Shown one piece after another: positions 18,420-27,386 of a stretch of 64,000 nt of DNA (its first letter is position 1; each line of letters starts with the position of its first letter). The position numbers were made by a program, and so were the translations under genes. Below the pieces are notes generated by a model, which was given only the letters and a program-made list of their open reading frames with translations, was not told the DNA's origin and did no database searches. Origin of the DNA: Salegentibacter holothuriorum (lineage in GTDB: Bacteria; Bacteroidota; Bacteroidia; Flavobacteriales; Flavobacteriaceae); NCBI RefSeq assembly GCF_900168045.1, contig NZ_FUYY01000007.1:98272-162271 (forward strand). The letters run 5' to 3'.

Positions 18420-19121
18420 ATGGAGCAGAAAAATCAAAATGGTTTTGGTATTAAATCCTGGGCAGAAGATGACCGGCCCAGGGAAAAACTACTTCAAAAA
18501 GGCAAAGTTAGTCTTAGCGATGCCGAACTTATTGCTATTCTAATAGGTTCTGGAAGTAGAGACGAATCTGCGGTACAATTAAGCAAACGCATTTTAGCTT
18601 CCACAGGAAATCAACTAAGTGAACTTGGAAAGCTTTCAGTAAAAAAACTCTGCGAGTTTAAAGGGATTGGTCCGGCAAAGGCAGTGAGTATTGTGGCTGC
18701 TATGGAGCTTGGCCGGAGACGAAGAACAGAAGAAGCTTTAGAAAAGAAAAAAATCACTTCAAGCGCTTCGGTTTTTGAGTTGATGCAACCTATAATTGGG
18801 GAGCTTTATCACGAGGAGTTTTGGATTATTTACCTTAATAATTCTAATAAAGTCATTGAGCAATTACAGCTTAGTAAAGGCGGAATAACGGGCACCCTTG
18901 TAGATGTGCGTATTACTTTAAGAAAAGCGCTTGAGGTTGGAGCTACTTCAATAATTTTGGCGCATAATCACCCTTCAGGAACTTTAAAGCCCAGCGAGGC
19001 CGATAAGCAACTTACGCAAAAGCTTAAAACCGCCGCGCAAAGTTTAGATATTAAGGTGCTAGACCATCTTATTGTAACCGAAAAATCATACTTTAGCTTT
19101 GCAGACGAAGGCGTACTTTAA
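18420..19121 (+). CDS. radC: RadC family JAB1/MPN-like protein
   Basis: A 233-residue protein of the RadC (DUF2466) family. An N-terminal helix-hairpin-helix region is visible at LCEFKGIGPAKAVSIVAAMELGR. The JAMM metal motif LAHNHPSGTLKPSEAD lies towards the C terminus (HNH-P-S-G...D). Despite the name, its role in DNA repair is not established. A TATCTTTA at 18405-18412, close to the -7 consensus, sits only 7 nt before the ATG, so the transcript could have an extremely short leader. Confidence 0.92.
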   Translation: MEQKNQNGFGIKSWAEDDRPREKLLQKGKVSLSDAELIAILIGSGSRDESAVQLSKRILASTGNQLSELGKLSVKKLCEFKGIGPAKAVSIVAAMELGRRRRTEEALEKKKITSSASVFELMQPIIGELYHEEFWIIYLNNSNKVIEQLQLSKGGITGTLVDVRITLRKALEVGATSIILAHNHPSGTLKPSEADKQLTQKLKTAAQSLDIKVLDHLIVTEKSYFSFADEGVL

Positions 19122-19130
19122 ATTGTTTAG

Positions 19131-20420
19131 ATGCTATTAATTTATACCCAGAAAATAACCCCGCGAATAGTTTATACTTTTAAACATATTTGCACAAATA
19201 TTCTGGGGATTTCTATAAAATTTACTACCAAGATAGAAGAGTTTATCGCACACGAAGGAATGAAGCTTACTTATGGTAAGCAAGCTCTTGGTAACGAACT
19301 TTTTTTGCAAAAGGTAGCTCTTTTAATGGAGCAGGGTTTAAGTGAAGTGGAAATAAAAGTACAGCCCTGGGGTGACGATTCATGCTTCTTTCCTGTTTCA
19401 GAACATAGTGCTTTACCATTTGATATTTTTGCAGCTTCCTTTTTTTTACTGAGTAGGTATGAAGAATATTTGCCTCATGTTAAAGATCATTTGGGGAGAT
19501 TTCCTGCTACAGAAAGTGTGGGATATCAGGAGGGGTTTTTGCAATCTCCCCTCGTAGATATCTGGGCTTATAAATTTAAGGAAGTCCTTCAGGAAAGGTT
19601 TCCAGAAATTTCTCTTGAAAGAAGACAGTTTCATACCCAGGCAATTATAGCAGTAGAACATGTTTTTAACTTTCAGAACAAAGGGTTTTTAAGGAGTTTA
19701 GCTGGGATGCACCTGGATATAATAAAATTCCAGTTCAATAAGGTTATAGACAGGATTCAGGTACTATTGAGGGTTAAAAAAGATCCACTCAATGTTTTTG
19801 AAGATCTCATTGCTTTTATAAAAGATTATAAAGTGTCTTTGCTGTTTATGTTTCAGTTAAGCGACTTTTCTATTTACGATCGCAATATTAACTACAATAG
19901 AAATCCATATCGTTCTATTATTAAATATGTAGGTGATTATGCTAAGGTTGGTCTAATCCCGGGATATTTTGCTTACGAGGATTTTAAGACCCTGCGGAAG
20001 GAAAAACTTCGTTTGGAAAACACAGTACATACGCCGTTGGAAAGGGTTATTAACGTGAAAAATAATTTGAATATTCCTGAGTTTTACACTTTTTTGACTG
20101 AATTAGAAATTCCACAAGATTACTCTATGGGATATCCTGAAACTTCAGGTTTTAGGGCTGGTACCTGTAGTCCTTTTTTGTTTTATGATATCAATACCGA
20201 GTCTACGCTTCCTTTAAAAATACATCCTTATGTTTTTAATTCAAATATTGTTGAACATACTGATTTTGGAAAATTAACTGCTGAAGTTGCGAAAATGCTG
20301 GAGCAGGTTAAAAAGGTAGAAGGAAGTTTTAAAGCGGTTTTTAAAAATCAGGACTTTTCTGAATATTCCAATTATGAGGATTACTACGCACTATTAAAAC
20401 AGATTTATGAAATTAAATAA
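19131..20420 (+). CDS. Polysaccharide-deacetylase-like protein (possibly catalytically degenerate)
   Basis: A 429-residue protein like the flavobacterial polysaccharide deacetylase family with an N-terminal DUF7033-type domain. Recognisable segments are FDIFAASFFLLSRYEEY, VDIWAYKFKEVL, KGFLRSLAGM, GDYAKVGLIPGYFAYEDF and the conserved C-terminal GYPETSGFRAGTCSPFLFYD followed by LKIHPYVF. At the place where relatives, as I recall them, carry a TFDID-like metal/catalytic motif before the KGFLR segment, this protein reads IAVEHVFNFQNKGF, so the first aspartates seem lost. Its end overlaps the next gene by 14 bp. No signal peptide. Function uncertain. Confidence 0.7.
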   Translation: MLLIYTQKITPRIVYTFKHICTNILGISIKFTTKIEEFIAHEGMKLTYGKQALGNELFLQKVALLMEQGLSEVEIKVQPWGDDSCFFPVSEHSALPFDIFAASFFLLSRYEEYLPHVKDHLGRFPATESVGYQEGFLQSPLVDIWAYKFKEVLQERFPEISLERRQFHTQAIIAVEHVFNFQNKGFLRSLAGMHLDIIKFQFNKVIDRIQVLLRVKKDPLNVFEDLIAFIKDYKVSLLFMFQLSDFSIYDRNINYNRNPYRSIIKYVGDYAKVGLIPGYFAYEDFKTLRKEKLRLENTVHTPLERVINVKNNLNIPEFYTFLTELEIPQDYSMGYPETSGFRAGTCSPFLFYDINTESTLPLKIHPYVFNSNIVEHTDFGKLTAEVAKMLEQVKKVEGSFKAVFKNQDFSEYSNYEDYYALLKQIYEIK

Positions 20421-21096
20421 TATTAATCATATATTTTTTGACCTGGACCATACGCTTTGGGATTTCGATAAAAATTCGGCCCTGGCCTTTGAACGAGTTT
20501 TTAAGTCTCGAAATATTCCTTTGGAAATTAATAATTTCCTAGAAGTATATATGCCAATAAATTTTAAATATTGGGAGCGGTATAGAAACGATGACGTCTC
20601 TAAGGAAGATTTGCGCTATGGAAGGTTAAAGGATAGCTTTGATGTTTTAAAATTTGAAGCAGATAGGATGCTAATAGATAACATTGCTATAGATTATATA
20701 CAATATTTGCCAGATCATAATTACCTATTGGATGGAGGTAAAGAGGTCTTGGATTATCTTAAAAGTAACTATGAATTGCACATTATCACTAACGGTTTTG
20801 AAGAAGTACAGCACAAAAAACTTATCAATTCAGGAATTCACGAATACTTTACTACGGTTACTACATCTGAAGAAGCCGGTGTAAAAAAACCCAATAAACA
20901 AATATTTGAATTTGCCCTTAAGAAATCTTCAGCGACTCCTCAAAATAGTATTATGATAGGCGATAATTTTGAAGCCGACTGTACCGGGGCTAAAAACTGT
21001 GGGATAAAACCCATTTTTTTTGACTACTATAGGAATAAAGAGAATATCGACGTAATACACATAAAAACGTTAAAAGAGCTAAAGGCTTATTTGTAA
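20407..21096 (+). CDS. YjjG family HAD hydrolase (noncanonical pyrimidine nucleotidase)
   Basis: A 229-residue haloacid-dehalogenase-type phosphatase. Motif I FFDLDHTLWDFD carries the nucleophilic and acid/base aspartates, motif II is HIITNGFEE, and motif III/IV appear as KKPNKQIFEFA and MIGDNFEADCTGAKNCG. Length and the DHTLWDF form match the YjjG nucleotidase subfamily, which removes phosphate from nucleoside monophosphates including damaged pyrimidines. The ATG lies within the 3' end of the preceding gene (14-bp overlap), so the two are translationally coupled. Confidence 0.9.
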   Translation: MKLNNINHIFFDLDHTLWDFDKNSALAFERVFKSRNIPLEINNFLEVYMPINFKYWERYRNDDVSKEDLRYGRLKDSFDVLKFEADRMLIDNIAIDYIQYLPDHNYLLDGGKEVLDYLKSNYELHIITNGFEEVQHKKLINSGIHEYFTTVTTSEEAGVKKPNKQIFEFALKKSSATPQNSIMIGDNFEADCTGAKNCGIKPIFFDYYRNKENIDVIHIKTLKELKAYL

Positions 21097-21143
21097 TAAT
21101 AAAGTTTTGTTAATTTCGTTAGTACAACACATTCTGAAGGCTA

Positions 21144-21698
21144 ATGAAATTCCATTCATTCTTTCTTATCAAGTTTAGAGCGCTTATTGTTGTAAGTTGC
21201 TTATTCTTAAGTTGTGCCAAAGATATTGATTTGAGCCAGCGGGAAAATATCTCCCTTACTCCGGACTTGCAGATAGATCTACTTATTTACGATATAGATC
21301 AATCTCAATTTAATGATCCTACTACAGGAAATTTAAAAACTCGAATTAGCGATACCGTGCGTTTGGAATTTTTAGACGATGATTATATACAAAATGATCT
21401 CTCTAGTGTAGATTTTTATTTTAGACATATTAATACTTTTCCCCGCGAGATTGTAAGTAAAATCAGGTTTCTATCAGAATCTAATGTAGAGCAATTTACA
21501 GTAAACTATACCATCCAACCGGGAGCTACAGGTAATCCCATAACAACAGAGGAAAATGAATTAATAGAAGAAGGTCGTGTAGATTTAGTACGTAGAAGTA
21601 TAAAAATGGTGGTAGAATTAGAAGTGCAGCCGGGTACAACGGCTTTTGAAGGAGAATTGGATTTTGCTTCAAAAGGCTTCTTTTCGTTTGAATTTTAA
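21144..21698 (+). CDS. Lipoprotein of unknown function
   Basis: A 184-residue protein with an unusually long charged N terminus before a lipoprotein signal (LIVVSCLFLSC, cysteine lipidated). The body looks beta-rich: QIDLLIYDIDQSQF, TVRLEFLDDDY and an immunoglobulin-like tail ending ASKGFFSFEF. It shares its last base with the first base of the downstream DUF5723 gene (TAATG), which implies coupled translation. I do not recognise a domain. With its two downstream neighbours it forms an envelope trio. Confidence 0.75.
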   Translation: MKFHSFFLIKFRALIVVSCLFLSCAKDIDLSQRENISLTPDLQIDLLIYDIDQSQFNDPTTGNLKTRISDTVRLEFLDDDYIQNDLSSVDFYFRHINTFPREIVSKIRFLSESNVEQFTVNYTIQPGATGNPITTEENELIEEGRVDLVRRSIKMVVELEVQPGTTAFEGELDFASKGFFSFEF

Positions 21699-23104
21699 TG
21701 ATGTGGAGACTTATTTGCTTTTTTTTACTTTTTTCAAGCGCGGTTGTTTCCCAAAACAAACCGCTATTGTTTAATGTAGACGATCTTCCACAAACTTTAA
21801 TGAGTAATCCCGGTGCCCAAATAAACTTTACCGGCCATATTGGAATTCCACTTTTCTCTCAAATTCATTTATCGGCAGGTTCCACCGGGGCAGATCTTTA
21901 CGATATTTTTGCCGATGACGGTACCAATATAAATACCCGAATCCAGGAAACCATGAGAAATATGAATTCCAGAGATTATTTTGCTGTCAATCAGCAATGG
22001 GAAATTCTTTCTTTAGGATGGAAATTAGATAGAAAAAATTACCTCTCTACCGGGATATATCAGGAAGTGGATGTATTTGCTTACTTTCCAAAAGACCCTG
22101 CTGTATTAACTAATGAAGGCAATAGTAATTACCTGAATGAACCTTTTTATTTTGATGATGTTTCTTTTACAGGTGAGATATTAACGGTTTATCACCTGGG
22201 AATAAACCATAAATTTGATAAACGACTTACAGTGGGAGCCAGGGCAAAATTATATTCCGGGATCTTTAATGCTGAAAGTACCGGGAACACAGGAAGGTTT
22301 ACTACTTATACAACTCCGGGAGGAAGGAATGTTTACAGGCATGAAGTGGTAGATTTAGATGTATTAATCAATACCTCGGGTTTTGCGCCTTTAAAAGATG
22401 AAGAAGGAATGACCGTAGAACAGGCCACTGCCGAACTACTAAGTAGGTCTTTTTTTGGTGGGAATGTTGGGTTCGGGTTAGACCTGGGACTTTCCTATAT
22501 CCTTGACGAACAATTTATACTTTCGGGTTCTGTCCAGGATCTTGGAGCTGTTTTTCAACGTAAGGAGGTTGAAAATTACCGATATTTTGGAGCTTATGAA
22601 ACCAGTGGTTTAGAACCGCTGTTTCCAGATTTAGATGAGAACGATGAAGCCATACCTTATTGGGATATTTTTGAAGACGAAATAGATAGAAACTTAAGAG
22701 ACGAGACTACCAACCAATCTTACACTACCTGGCGCCCAATAAAAGCTAATTTTGCGATGGAATATGGTTTTGGTCCGGCATTTTTACCCTGTCACTATTT
22801 AAGCGTAAAAAAAGTGAGGTATATGAATTTATTGGGAATGCAGCTAAGCGGGGTAAAAAGACCAAAAGGATTTGTCTATGCGCTTACAGCTTATTGGGAT
22901 AGGAAAATCAATGAAAATCAGCGTTTCAAAATAGCCTATTCTTTAGACGATTATTCTTTAACCAATATTGGCTTGATGTATACCAGAACTTTTAATAAAT
23001 TTAATGTATATCTAGCTGCCAATAATTTGCTGGGTTTTCCTAATTTGGCAAAAGCCCATAGCGCTTCCATTCAATTGGGAATGCAGTTGATTTTCAATAA
23101 ATAA
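21698..23104 (+). CDS. DUF5723 family outer membrane beta-barrel protein
   Basis: A 468-residue predicted outer membrane protein. The signal peptide (LICFFLLFSSAVVSQ) is followed by the DUF5723-like opening LPQTLMSNPGAQINFTGHIG, GIPLFSQIHLSAGSTGADLYD. Alternating beta strands follow through to the terminal IQLGMQLIFN, which ends in an aromatic-rich strand as barrels do. It overlaps the upstream lipoprotein gene by one base and is 10 bp ahead of the next gene. Its function is unknown. Confidence 0.8.
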   Translation: MMWRLICFFLLFSSAVVSQNKPLLFNVDDLPQTLMSNPGAQINFTGHIGIPLFSQIHLSAGSTGADLYDIFADDGTNINTRIQETMRNMNSRDYFAVNQQWEILSLGWKLDRKNYLSTGIYQEVDVFAYFPKDPAVLTNEGNSNYLNEPFYFDDVSFTGEILTVYHLGINHKFDKRLTVGARAKLYSGIFNAESTGNTGRFTTYTTPGGRNVYRHEVVDLDVLINTSGFAPLKDEEGMTVEQATAELLSRSFFGGNVGFGLDLGLSYILDEQFILSGSVQDLGAVFQRKEVENYRYFGAYETSGLEPLFPDLDENDEAIPYWDIFEDEIDRNLRDETTNQSYTTWRPIKANFAMEYGFGPAFLPCHYLSVKKVRYMNLLGMQLSGVKRPKGFVYALTAYWDRKINENQRFKIAYSLDDYSLTNIGLMYTRTFNKFNVYLAANNLLGFPNLAKAHSASIQLGMQLIFNK

Positions 23105-23114
23105 CAACACGAAA

Positions 23115-23984
23115 ATGAAAAATATAATTTTTGTACTCGCTTTCTTTATAGGAACTATGTCCGCTTTTGCACAAAATCTGGATCAATATAAATACATTAT
23201 TGTACCTGAAAAGTTTGAATTTTCAAAAGAAGAAAATGAATATCAGGTAAATGCACTTACCAAATTTTTATTTGATAAATATGGTTTTGAGACATTGATG
23301 AAGGGTGAAGAAAAACCCTTAGATCTTCAGGAAAATTACTGTTTAGGTCTTACCGCTAATGTAAAGGATCATTCTGGCTTGTTTGTAACCAAGCTGGTTG
23401 TTCAGTTAGAGGATTGTCGGGGAAGTATTGTTTTTGAAACCAAGGAGGGAAGAAGCAGGATAAAAGATTTTAAAGACGCACACCAGGAAGCATTACGCGA
23501 TGCTTTTACTGATATTAAAGAATTGAATTACGAATTTAACCCTGCTGGAGTTTCAGTTTCTACTTCCTCTGCAAATGAAGAGCAACCAAAGGTAGTTGAA
23601 GAAGCTGAAGTTGCGAAAACCGAACCAAACCCTCAGCCCGATAAAATTTCTGAAGAAATTAAAACTCCCACCACAGCGCCTGCTGAAGTAGTGGTTAAAA
23701 ATCCTATGATAGAAAATGCCTCAATCAAAGAATTGAATTTCGAAAAAGATGGTACTTCTTATACTCTAAGGAAATCTGATTCCGGTTATTCATTTTATCA
23801 GGAAAATTCAGAAGAACCTTTTGCAGTTTTGGCAAAATCTGGAGGAGAAAATAGTTTTATATACAAATCCCTTACCCGGCAAGGCGTAGCCTATTTTGAT
23901 AAGGGAGGTAATTTGGTAGTGGAGTATTTGAACGCCGAAAATAAGTCGGTGAAACTTGTTTATAAAACTTCGGCAAATCAATAA
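23115..23984 (+). CDS. Exported protein of unknown function
   Basis: A 289-residue secreted protein (signal peptide ending SAFAQ). The N-terminal half (YKYIIVPEKFEFSKEENEY, FLFDKYGFETLM) is globular and resembles the start of flavobacterial hypothetical envelope proteins. A Pro/Glu/Thr-rich linker (about residues 150-200) joins it to a small beta domain (GTSYTLRKSDSGYSFYQ ... VEYLNAENKSVKLVYK). It follows the DUF5723 gene by 10 bp. Its stop codon overlaps the convergent rarA stop region by 7 bp. No function can be assigned. Confidence 0.75.
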   Translation: MKNIIFVLAFFIGTMSAFAQNLDQYKYIIVPEKFEFSKEENEYQVNALTKFLFDKYGFETLMKGEEKPLDLQENYCLGLTANVKDHSGLFVTKLVVQLEDCRGSIVFETKEGRSRIKDFKDAHQEALRDAFTDIKELNYEFNPAGVSVSTSSANEEQPKVVEEAEVAKTEPNPQPDKISEEIKTPTTAPAEVVVKNPMIENASIKELNFEKDGTSYTLRKSDSGYSFYQENSEEPFAVLAKSGGENSFIYKSLTRQGVAYFDKGGNLVVEYLNAENKSVKLVYKTSANQ

Positions 23985-25252
23985 TTGTACTTGGTTTTCC
24001 AGCGTTTCTTAAGAAATTCTCTTTGCGCATTTTCCCGTTGATTATTTCCCGGGTCATAAAACTTTGTGTTTTTTATTTCGTCGGGTAAAAATTCAGCTTC
24101 CACAAAATTGTTTTCGTGATTGTGGGCATATTTATAATCTTTTCCGTATCCAATATCTTTCATTAGTTTGGTTGGAGCATTCCTAATGGATAGCGGAACC
24201 GATAAATTTCCGGTTTTCTTTACCGCACTTTGCGCCTGGTTAATCGCCATATAGGCAGCGTTGCTTTTTGGTGAAGTTGCCAGGTAGGTAACGCATTGGC
24301 TTAACACTATTCTGGCTTCGGGAAAACCGATGGTAGTTACCGCCTGAAATGTGTTATTAGCGATCACCAGAGCCGTAGGATTCGCATTTCCTATATCTTC
24401 ACTAGCCAAAATAAGCAATCTTCTGGCAATAAATTTTACATCTTCTCCGCCTTCAATCATCCTGGCTAACCAGTAAACTGCCGCGTTAGGATCGCTTCCG
24501 CGAATAGATTTAATAAATGCTGAAATGATATCGTAATGCTGCTCGCCGGTTTTATCATAAAGCACTGTATTCTGTTGAACGCGGTTAAATACGAGCTCAT
24601 TAGTGATTTCAAGATTTCCTTCTGAAGAAGTCACCAAAAGTTCAAAAATATTTAAAAGCTTCCGGGCATCACCGCCACTTAACCTAAGTAAAGCTTCAGT
24701 TTCTTTTAATTTTATATTTTTAGCGGCAATAACTTTATCTTCCCGCATCGCCCTTTCCAAAAGTGCTACCAGATCTTCTTTGCTAAAAGGTTTTAAAATA
24801 TAAACCTGACACCGGGAAAGTAGTGCTGAAATTACCTCAAAACTCGGATTCTCGGTAGTTGCACCAATTAAAGTAACCCAACCTTTTTCTACTGCGCCTA
24901 ACAGAGAATCCTGTTGAGATTTGCTAAAACGATGAATTTCATCTATAAATAGAATAGGATTTTTTGTGGTAAATAAGCCATCGCTTTTTTTGGCCTTTTC
25001 TATCACTTCACGAACATCTTTTACTCCGCTGCTAATGGCGCTAAGGGTAAAGAAAGGCCTGTTTGAAGTAGTGGCGATAATATTGGCTAAAGTTGTTTTT
25101 CCAACGCCCGGTGGTCCCCAGAATATAATAGACGGAATAATGCCTTGCTTAAGCTGTTGTCGCAAAGCTCCCTTTGGACCAATAAGGTGCTGCTGACTTA
25201 AGTAATCGTCTAAAGTTTGTGGGCGTAATCGTTCTGCTAATGGTTTACTCAT
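23978..25252 (-). CDS. rarA: Replication-associated recombination protein RarA
   Basis: A 424-residue AAA+ ATPase of the RarA/MgsA/WRNIP1 family acting at stalled replication forks. The N-terminal [19 protein letters not shown] is the family signature. Walker [10 protein letters not shown] is at 46-54, Walker B DEIHRF at 104-109, sensor 1 GATTENPSF, and the C-terminal tetramerisation part contains [20 protein letters not shown] and [14 protein letters not shown]. It is monocistronic. A -7 box lies only 4 nt upstream of the ATG, suggesting a leaderless or nearly leaderless mRNA. Confidence 0.96.
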   Translation of the reverse strand: MSKPLAERLRPQTLDDYLSQQHLIGPKGALRQQLKQGIIPSIIFWGPPGVGKTTLANIIATTSNRPFFTLSAISSGVKDVREVIEKAKKSDGLFTTKNPILFIDEIHRFSKSQQDSLLGAVEKGWVTLIGATTENPSFEVISALLSRCQVYILKPFSKEDLVALLERAMREDKVIAAKNIKLKETEALLRLSGGDARKLLNIFELLVTSSEGNLEITNELVFNRVQQNTVLYDKTGEQHYDIISAFIKSIRGSDPNAAVYWLARMIEGGEDVKFIARRLLILASEDIGNANPTALVIANNTFQAVTTIGFPEARIVLSQCVTYLATSPKSNAAYMAINQAQSAVKKTGNLSVPLSIRNAPTKLMKDIGYGKDYKYAHNHENNFVEAEFLPDEIKNTKFYDPGNNQRENAQREFLKKRWKTKYNY

Positions 25253-25577
25253 CTGACAAAATTAGTAAAAAAAGCCCCTTAATCCCCAAAGGGGAAATTT
25301 TCTTTGAAGTCCTGCAATTTTTAATGTTATAGTGGTTTAATTCTCTAAAATTTATCATATAATTTTAAAAGATTATTTTCAATTTCATAATTCCATAGCT
25401 TGCATCGTAATGCTTGGATTTATCCTTTGTATTTGTTCGTTAAAGTAAAACGTCTTGACTGCCCTTCTTATTTTAGATAATAGACTTTAAAAAGATATGG
25501 GCTGTACCCTATATGACAATTTATCCCTTTCGACAAATTTGGATTCTTTTTTGTAATATTAAAAGAAATTAATTTCT
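25253..25577. other. Non-coding spacer between rarA and the rhomboid gene
   Basis: These 325 bp hold the rarA promoter and a small palindromic repeat (CCCC-AAA-GGGG at 25284-25294, within an AAGCCCCTTAATCCCC-type tract). The rest is A/T-rich, with no ORF, tRNA or clear promoter. No stronger feature was seen. Confidence 0.6.
25257..25290 (-). promoter_or_regulatory. Possible rarA promoter, very close to the start codon
   Basis: On the minus strand TTTG (25287-25290) and TAATTTTG (25257-25264) are separated by 22 nt, near the usual Bacteroidota spacing. The -7 box ends 4 nt before the rarA ATG, so transcription would start at about the ATG. The -33 TTTG lies within a palindromic repeat. Confidence 0.45.
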
Positions 25578-26372
25578 GTGAAAGAATCTAATCCTTTTGT
25601 TTTTACTACCGGCGTTTTGGGCTATCCCATCTTGTTTGTGCTGCTTATTTGGATAGTTTTCTGGTTTGAAATTCGCTTCGGAATTAGTTTTAACAACTTT
25701 GGAGTGCGTCCTGGAGAGATTAAAGGTTTAAGAGGAATTTTATTTTCGCCATTTATTCACGGAGATATAAAGCACCTTTTTAATAATACCATCCCGCTTT
25801 TTGTACTTTCCATGTCGCTTTTTTATTTCTATAGAAAGATAAGCTGGCCGGTGCTAATTATTGGTTTACTCCTTACCGGTATTCTAACCTGGAGTATTGG
25901 GAGACCTGCCAACCATATTGGAGCAAGTGGAATAATATATATGCTTGCAGCTTTCTTATTTTTTAAAGGTATTTTTTCCAAATATTATAGGTTGGTGGCA
26001 CTTTCTCTAATTGTAGTTTTTCTTTATGGAGGGATGCTATGGTATGTTACTCCTATAGATCCTGAAATTTCCTGGGAAGGGCATCTTTCCGGATTAATTT
26101 CGGGTTTTGTGTTGGCGTTTTTTTATCGGAAGAGTACTATTAAAAGTCCTAAATACGAATGGGAAAAACCTGAATATAGCGAGGATGAGGATTTATTTAT
26201 GCAGCATTTTGATGAACATGGGAATTTCATTGAAGAAGCCCCCCAACCTCCCGAAGTAAATTCGGGACAGGCTCCTAAGGGGGGGTATGACACTCAGTTT
26301 AGTGAGAAAGAAGATGATAATTCAGAAGTTACTTATCGGTATTATTATAAGAAATCTAAAGATAAGGAATAG
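25578..26372 (+). CDS. Rhomboid family intramembrane serine protease
   Basis: A 264-residue membrane protein with about six transmembrane segments. The catalytic serine is in HIGASGIIYML (GASG, Ser117) and the catalytic histidine in WEGHLSGLISGF (His169). An HxxxN-like segment (HGDIKHLFNNTIPLF) earlier matches the rhomboid oxyanion region. The start codon is GTG; no ATG precedes the first membrane segment. The last ~60 residues are a cytoplasmic acidic tail. Part of this tail (QPPEVNSGQAPKGG, 26242-26285) is encoded by a GC-rich palindromic repeat that appears inserted in frame. Confidence 0.9.
   Translation: MKESNPFVFTTGVLGYPILFVLLIWIVFWFEIRFGISFNNFGVRPGEIKGLRGILFSPFIHGDIKHLFNNTIPLFVLSMSLFYFYRKISWPVLIIGLLLTGILTWSIGRPANHIGASGIIYMLAAFLFFKGIFSKYYRLVALSLIVVFLYGGMLWYVTPIDPEISWEGHLSGLISGFVLAFFYRKSTIKSPKYEWEKPEYSEDEDLFMQHFDEHGNFIEEAPQPPEVNSGQAPKGGYDTQFSEKEDDNSEVTYRYYYKKSKDKE
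26238..26290. repeat. Palindromic GC-rich repeat inside the rhomboid gene
   Basis: A CCCCCC tract, an inner CCCGAA/TTCGGG hairpin and a GGGGGGG tract form a nested palindrome, GC-rich against an A/T-rich background. Similar C-run/G-run palindromes lie at 25270-25294 and 26602-26640, all within 1.4 kb. Confidence 0.65.
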
Positions 26373-26600
26373 CTTTTATGCACACCAAAGAGCTATTTTT
26401 ATGAGCATAGTATTTTCGGAAATTATTAGTTTGGGATTCGCTGCGAGTTTTGCCACGAATTCACAAAAAAAATTGGTTTTAATAAAACCCAAAAAATCCA
26501 GAGCACACGGAGATACTACAAATTATACAGGTTTTTCGCTAAAATTCCGAAAGAAAATTATAGCTAATCATACGAGATCAGTCTTATCAGCATTCCAATT

Positions 26601-27374
26601 TTAGCTCCCTTCCCCTTGGGAAGGGTGGGGGGATGGGCTTTTGCTTCGCTGCCTTATGGCTTCATATAAGAACACCCCACAAGCTACTGATACATTCAAT
26701 GATTCGATTTTACCAAACATTGGAAGCTTCGCTTTTTTATCAACGCTTTTTAAAATTGAATTTGAAACTCCTTTAGCTTCATTTCCCATAACTATTGCTG
26801 AAGGCTTATTGAAATCTACATCGTAAACAGTGTCTTCTGTTTTCTCCGTTGCAGCTACCAGTTGTACTCCTGAAGATTGTAAGTAGAAAACTGCATCTTT
26901 TATATGATTCACTTTTACAATAGGAAGATTAAAAACTCCGCCAGCAGAAGTTTTAACGGTATCGGCATTTAAAGGAGCTCCACCTTTTTCAGGAATAATT
27001 ATGGCATCAACTCCTGTGCATTCTGCGGTTCTAATAATTGCCCCAAAATTACGCACATCGGTGATTTGGTCCAGCAAAAGAAAGAGGGGAGTGGTTTTTT
27101 CTTCAAGAATTTTTTCAATTGTTTCTTCAAGGTTTCCAAATTTAATTGGGGAGATGGTGGCTACCACACCCTGGTGGTTTCCTTTGGAAAGCTTATAAAG
27201 TTTTTCTTCAGGAACGAATGAAATATTATAACTGCCTTTTTGAATAAGGTGATTTAATTCCTGAAATAAAGGTCCTGAGAGGCCTTTTTGAATATAAACT
27301 TTATCAATACTTTTTCCTCCCTGAATAGCTTCTATAACAGCTCTAATTCCAAAAATGCGTGTAGTTTCTTCCAT
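26601..27374 (-). CDS. rlmB: 23S rRNA (guanosine(2251)-2'-O)-methyltransferase RlmB
   Basis: A 257-residue SPOUT-class TrmH/SpoU methyltransferase. The N-terminal substrate-binding domain begins TRIFGIRAVIEAI. The knotted C-terminal domain carries LLLDQITDVRNFGAIIRTAEC (motif 1), VMGNEAKGVS (motif 2) and ESLNVSVACGVFLYEAIRQR (motif 3). The family normally ends just after IRQR. Here an extra 14-residue tail, SKSPSPHPSQGEGS, is encoded by a GC-rich repeat that has replaced the original stop. A -7 box (27379-27386) lies only 4 nt before the ATG. Confidence 0.93.
   Translation of the reverse strand: MEETTRIFGIRAVIEAIQGGKSIDKVYIQKGLSGPLFQELNHLIQKGSYNISFVPEEKLYKLSKGNHQGVVATISPIKFGNLEETIEKILEEKTTPLFLLLDQITDVRNFGAIIRTAECTGVDAIIIPEKGGAPLNADTVKTSAGGVFNLPIVKVNHIKDAVFYLQSSGVQLVAATEKTEDTVYDVDFNKPSAIVMGNEAKGVSNSILKSVDKKAKLPMFGKIESLNVSVACGVFLYEAIRQRSKSPSPHPSQGEGS
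26602..26640. repeat. GC-rich palindromic repeat forming the rlmB 3' end
   Basis: CCCTTCCCC/GGGAAGGG forms a hairpin followed by a G-run. It encodes the last residues (SPSPHPSQGEGS) of RlmB on the minus strand and resembles dispersed flavobacterial REP-like repeats. Confidence 0.65.
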
Positions 27375-27378
27375 AGCG

Positions 27379-27386
27379 CAAAGGTA
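27379..27386 (-). promoter_or_regulatory. Possible -7 box of rlmB
   Basis: Reads TACCTTTG on the minus strand, an exact TAnnTTTG match followed by C, with only 4 nt to the rlmB ATG. A convincing -33 element was not found. Confidence 0.45.

Noticed and set aside
25253..25577. tRNA or small RNA in the longest spacer
   Set aside because: No cloverleaf pairing or anticodon-stem pattern was found; only a promoter and a repeat could be supported.
26373..26600. Small gene between the rhomboid and rlmB genes
   Set aside because: A plus-strand frame of 105 codons runs from inside the rhomboid gene through this spacer, but it has no motif and begins within another gene. Treated as spacer.
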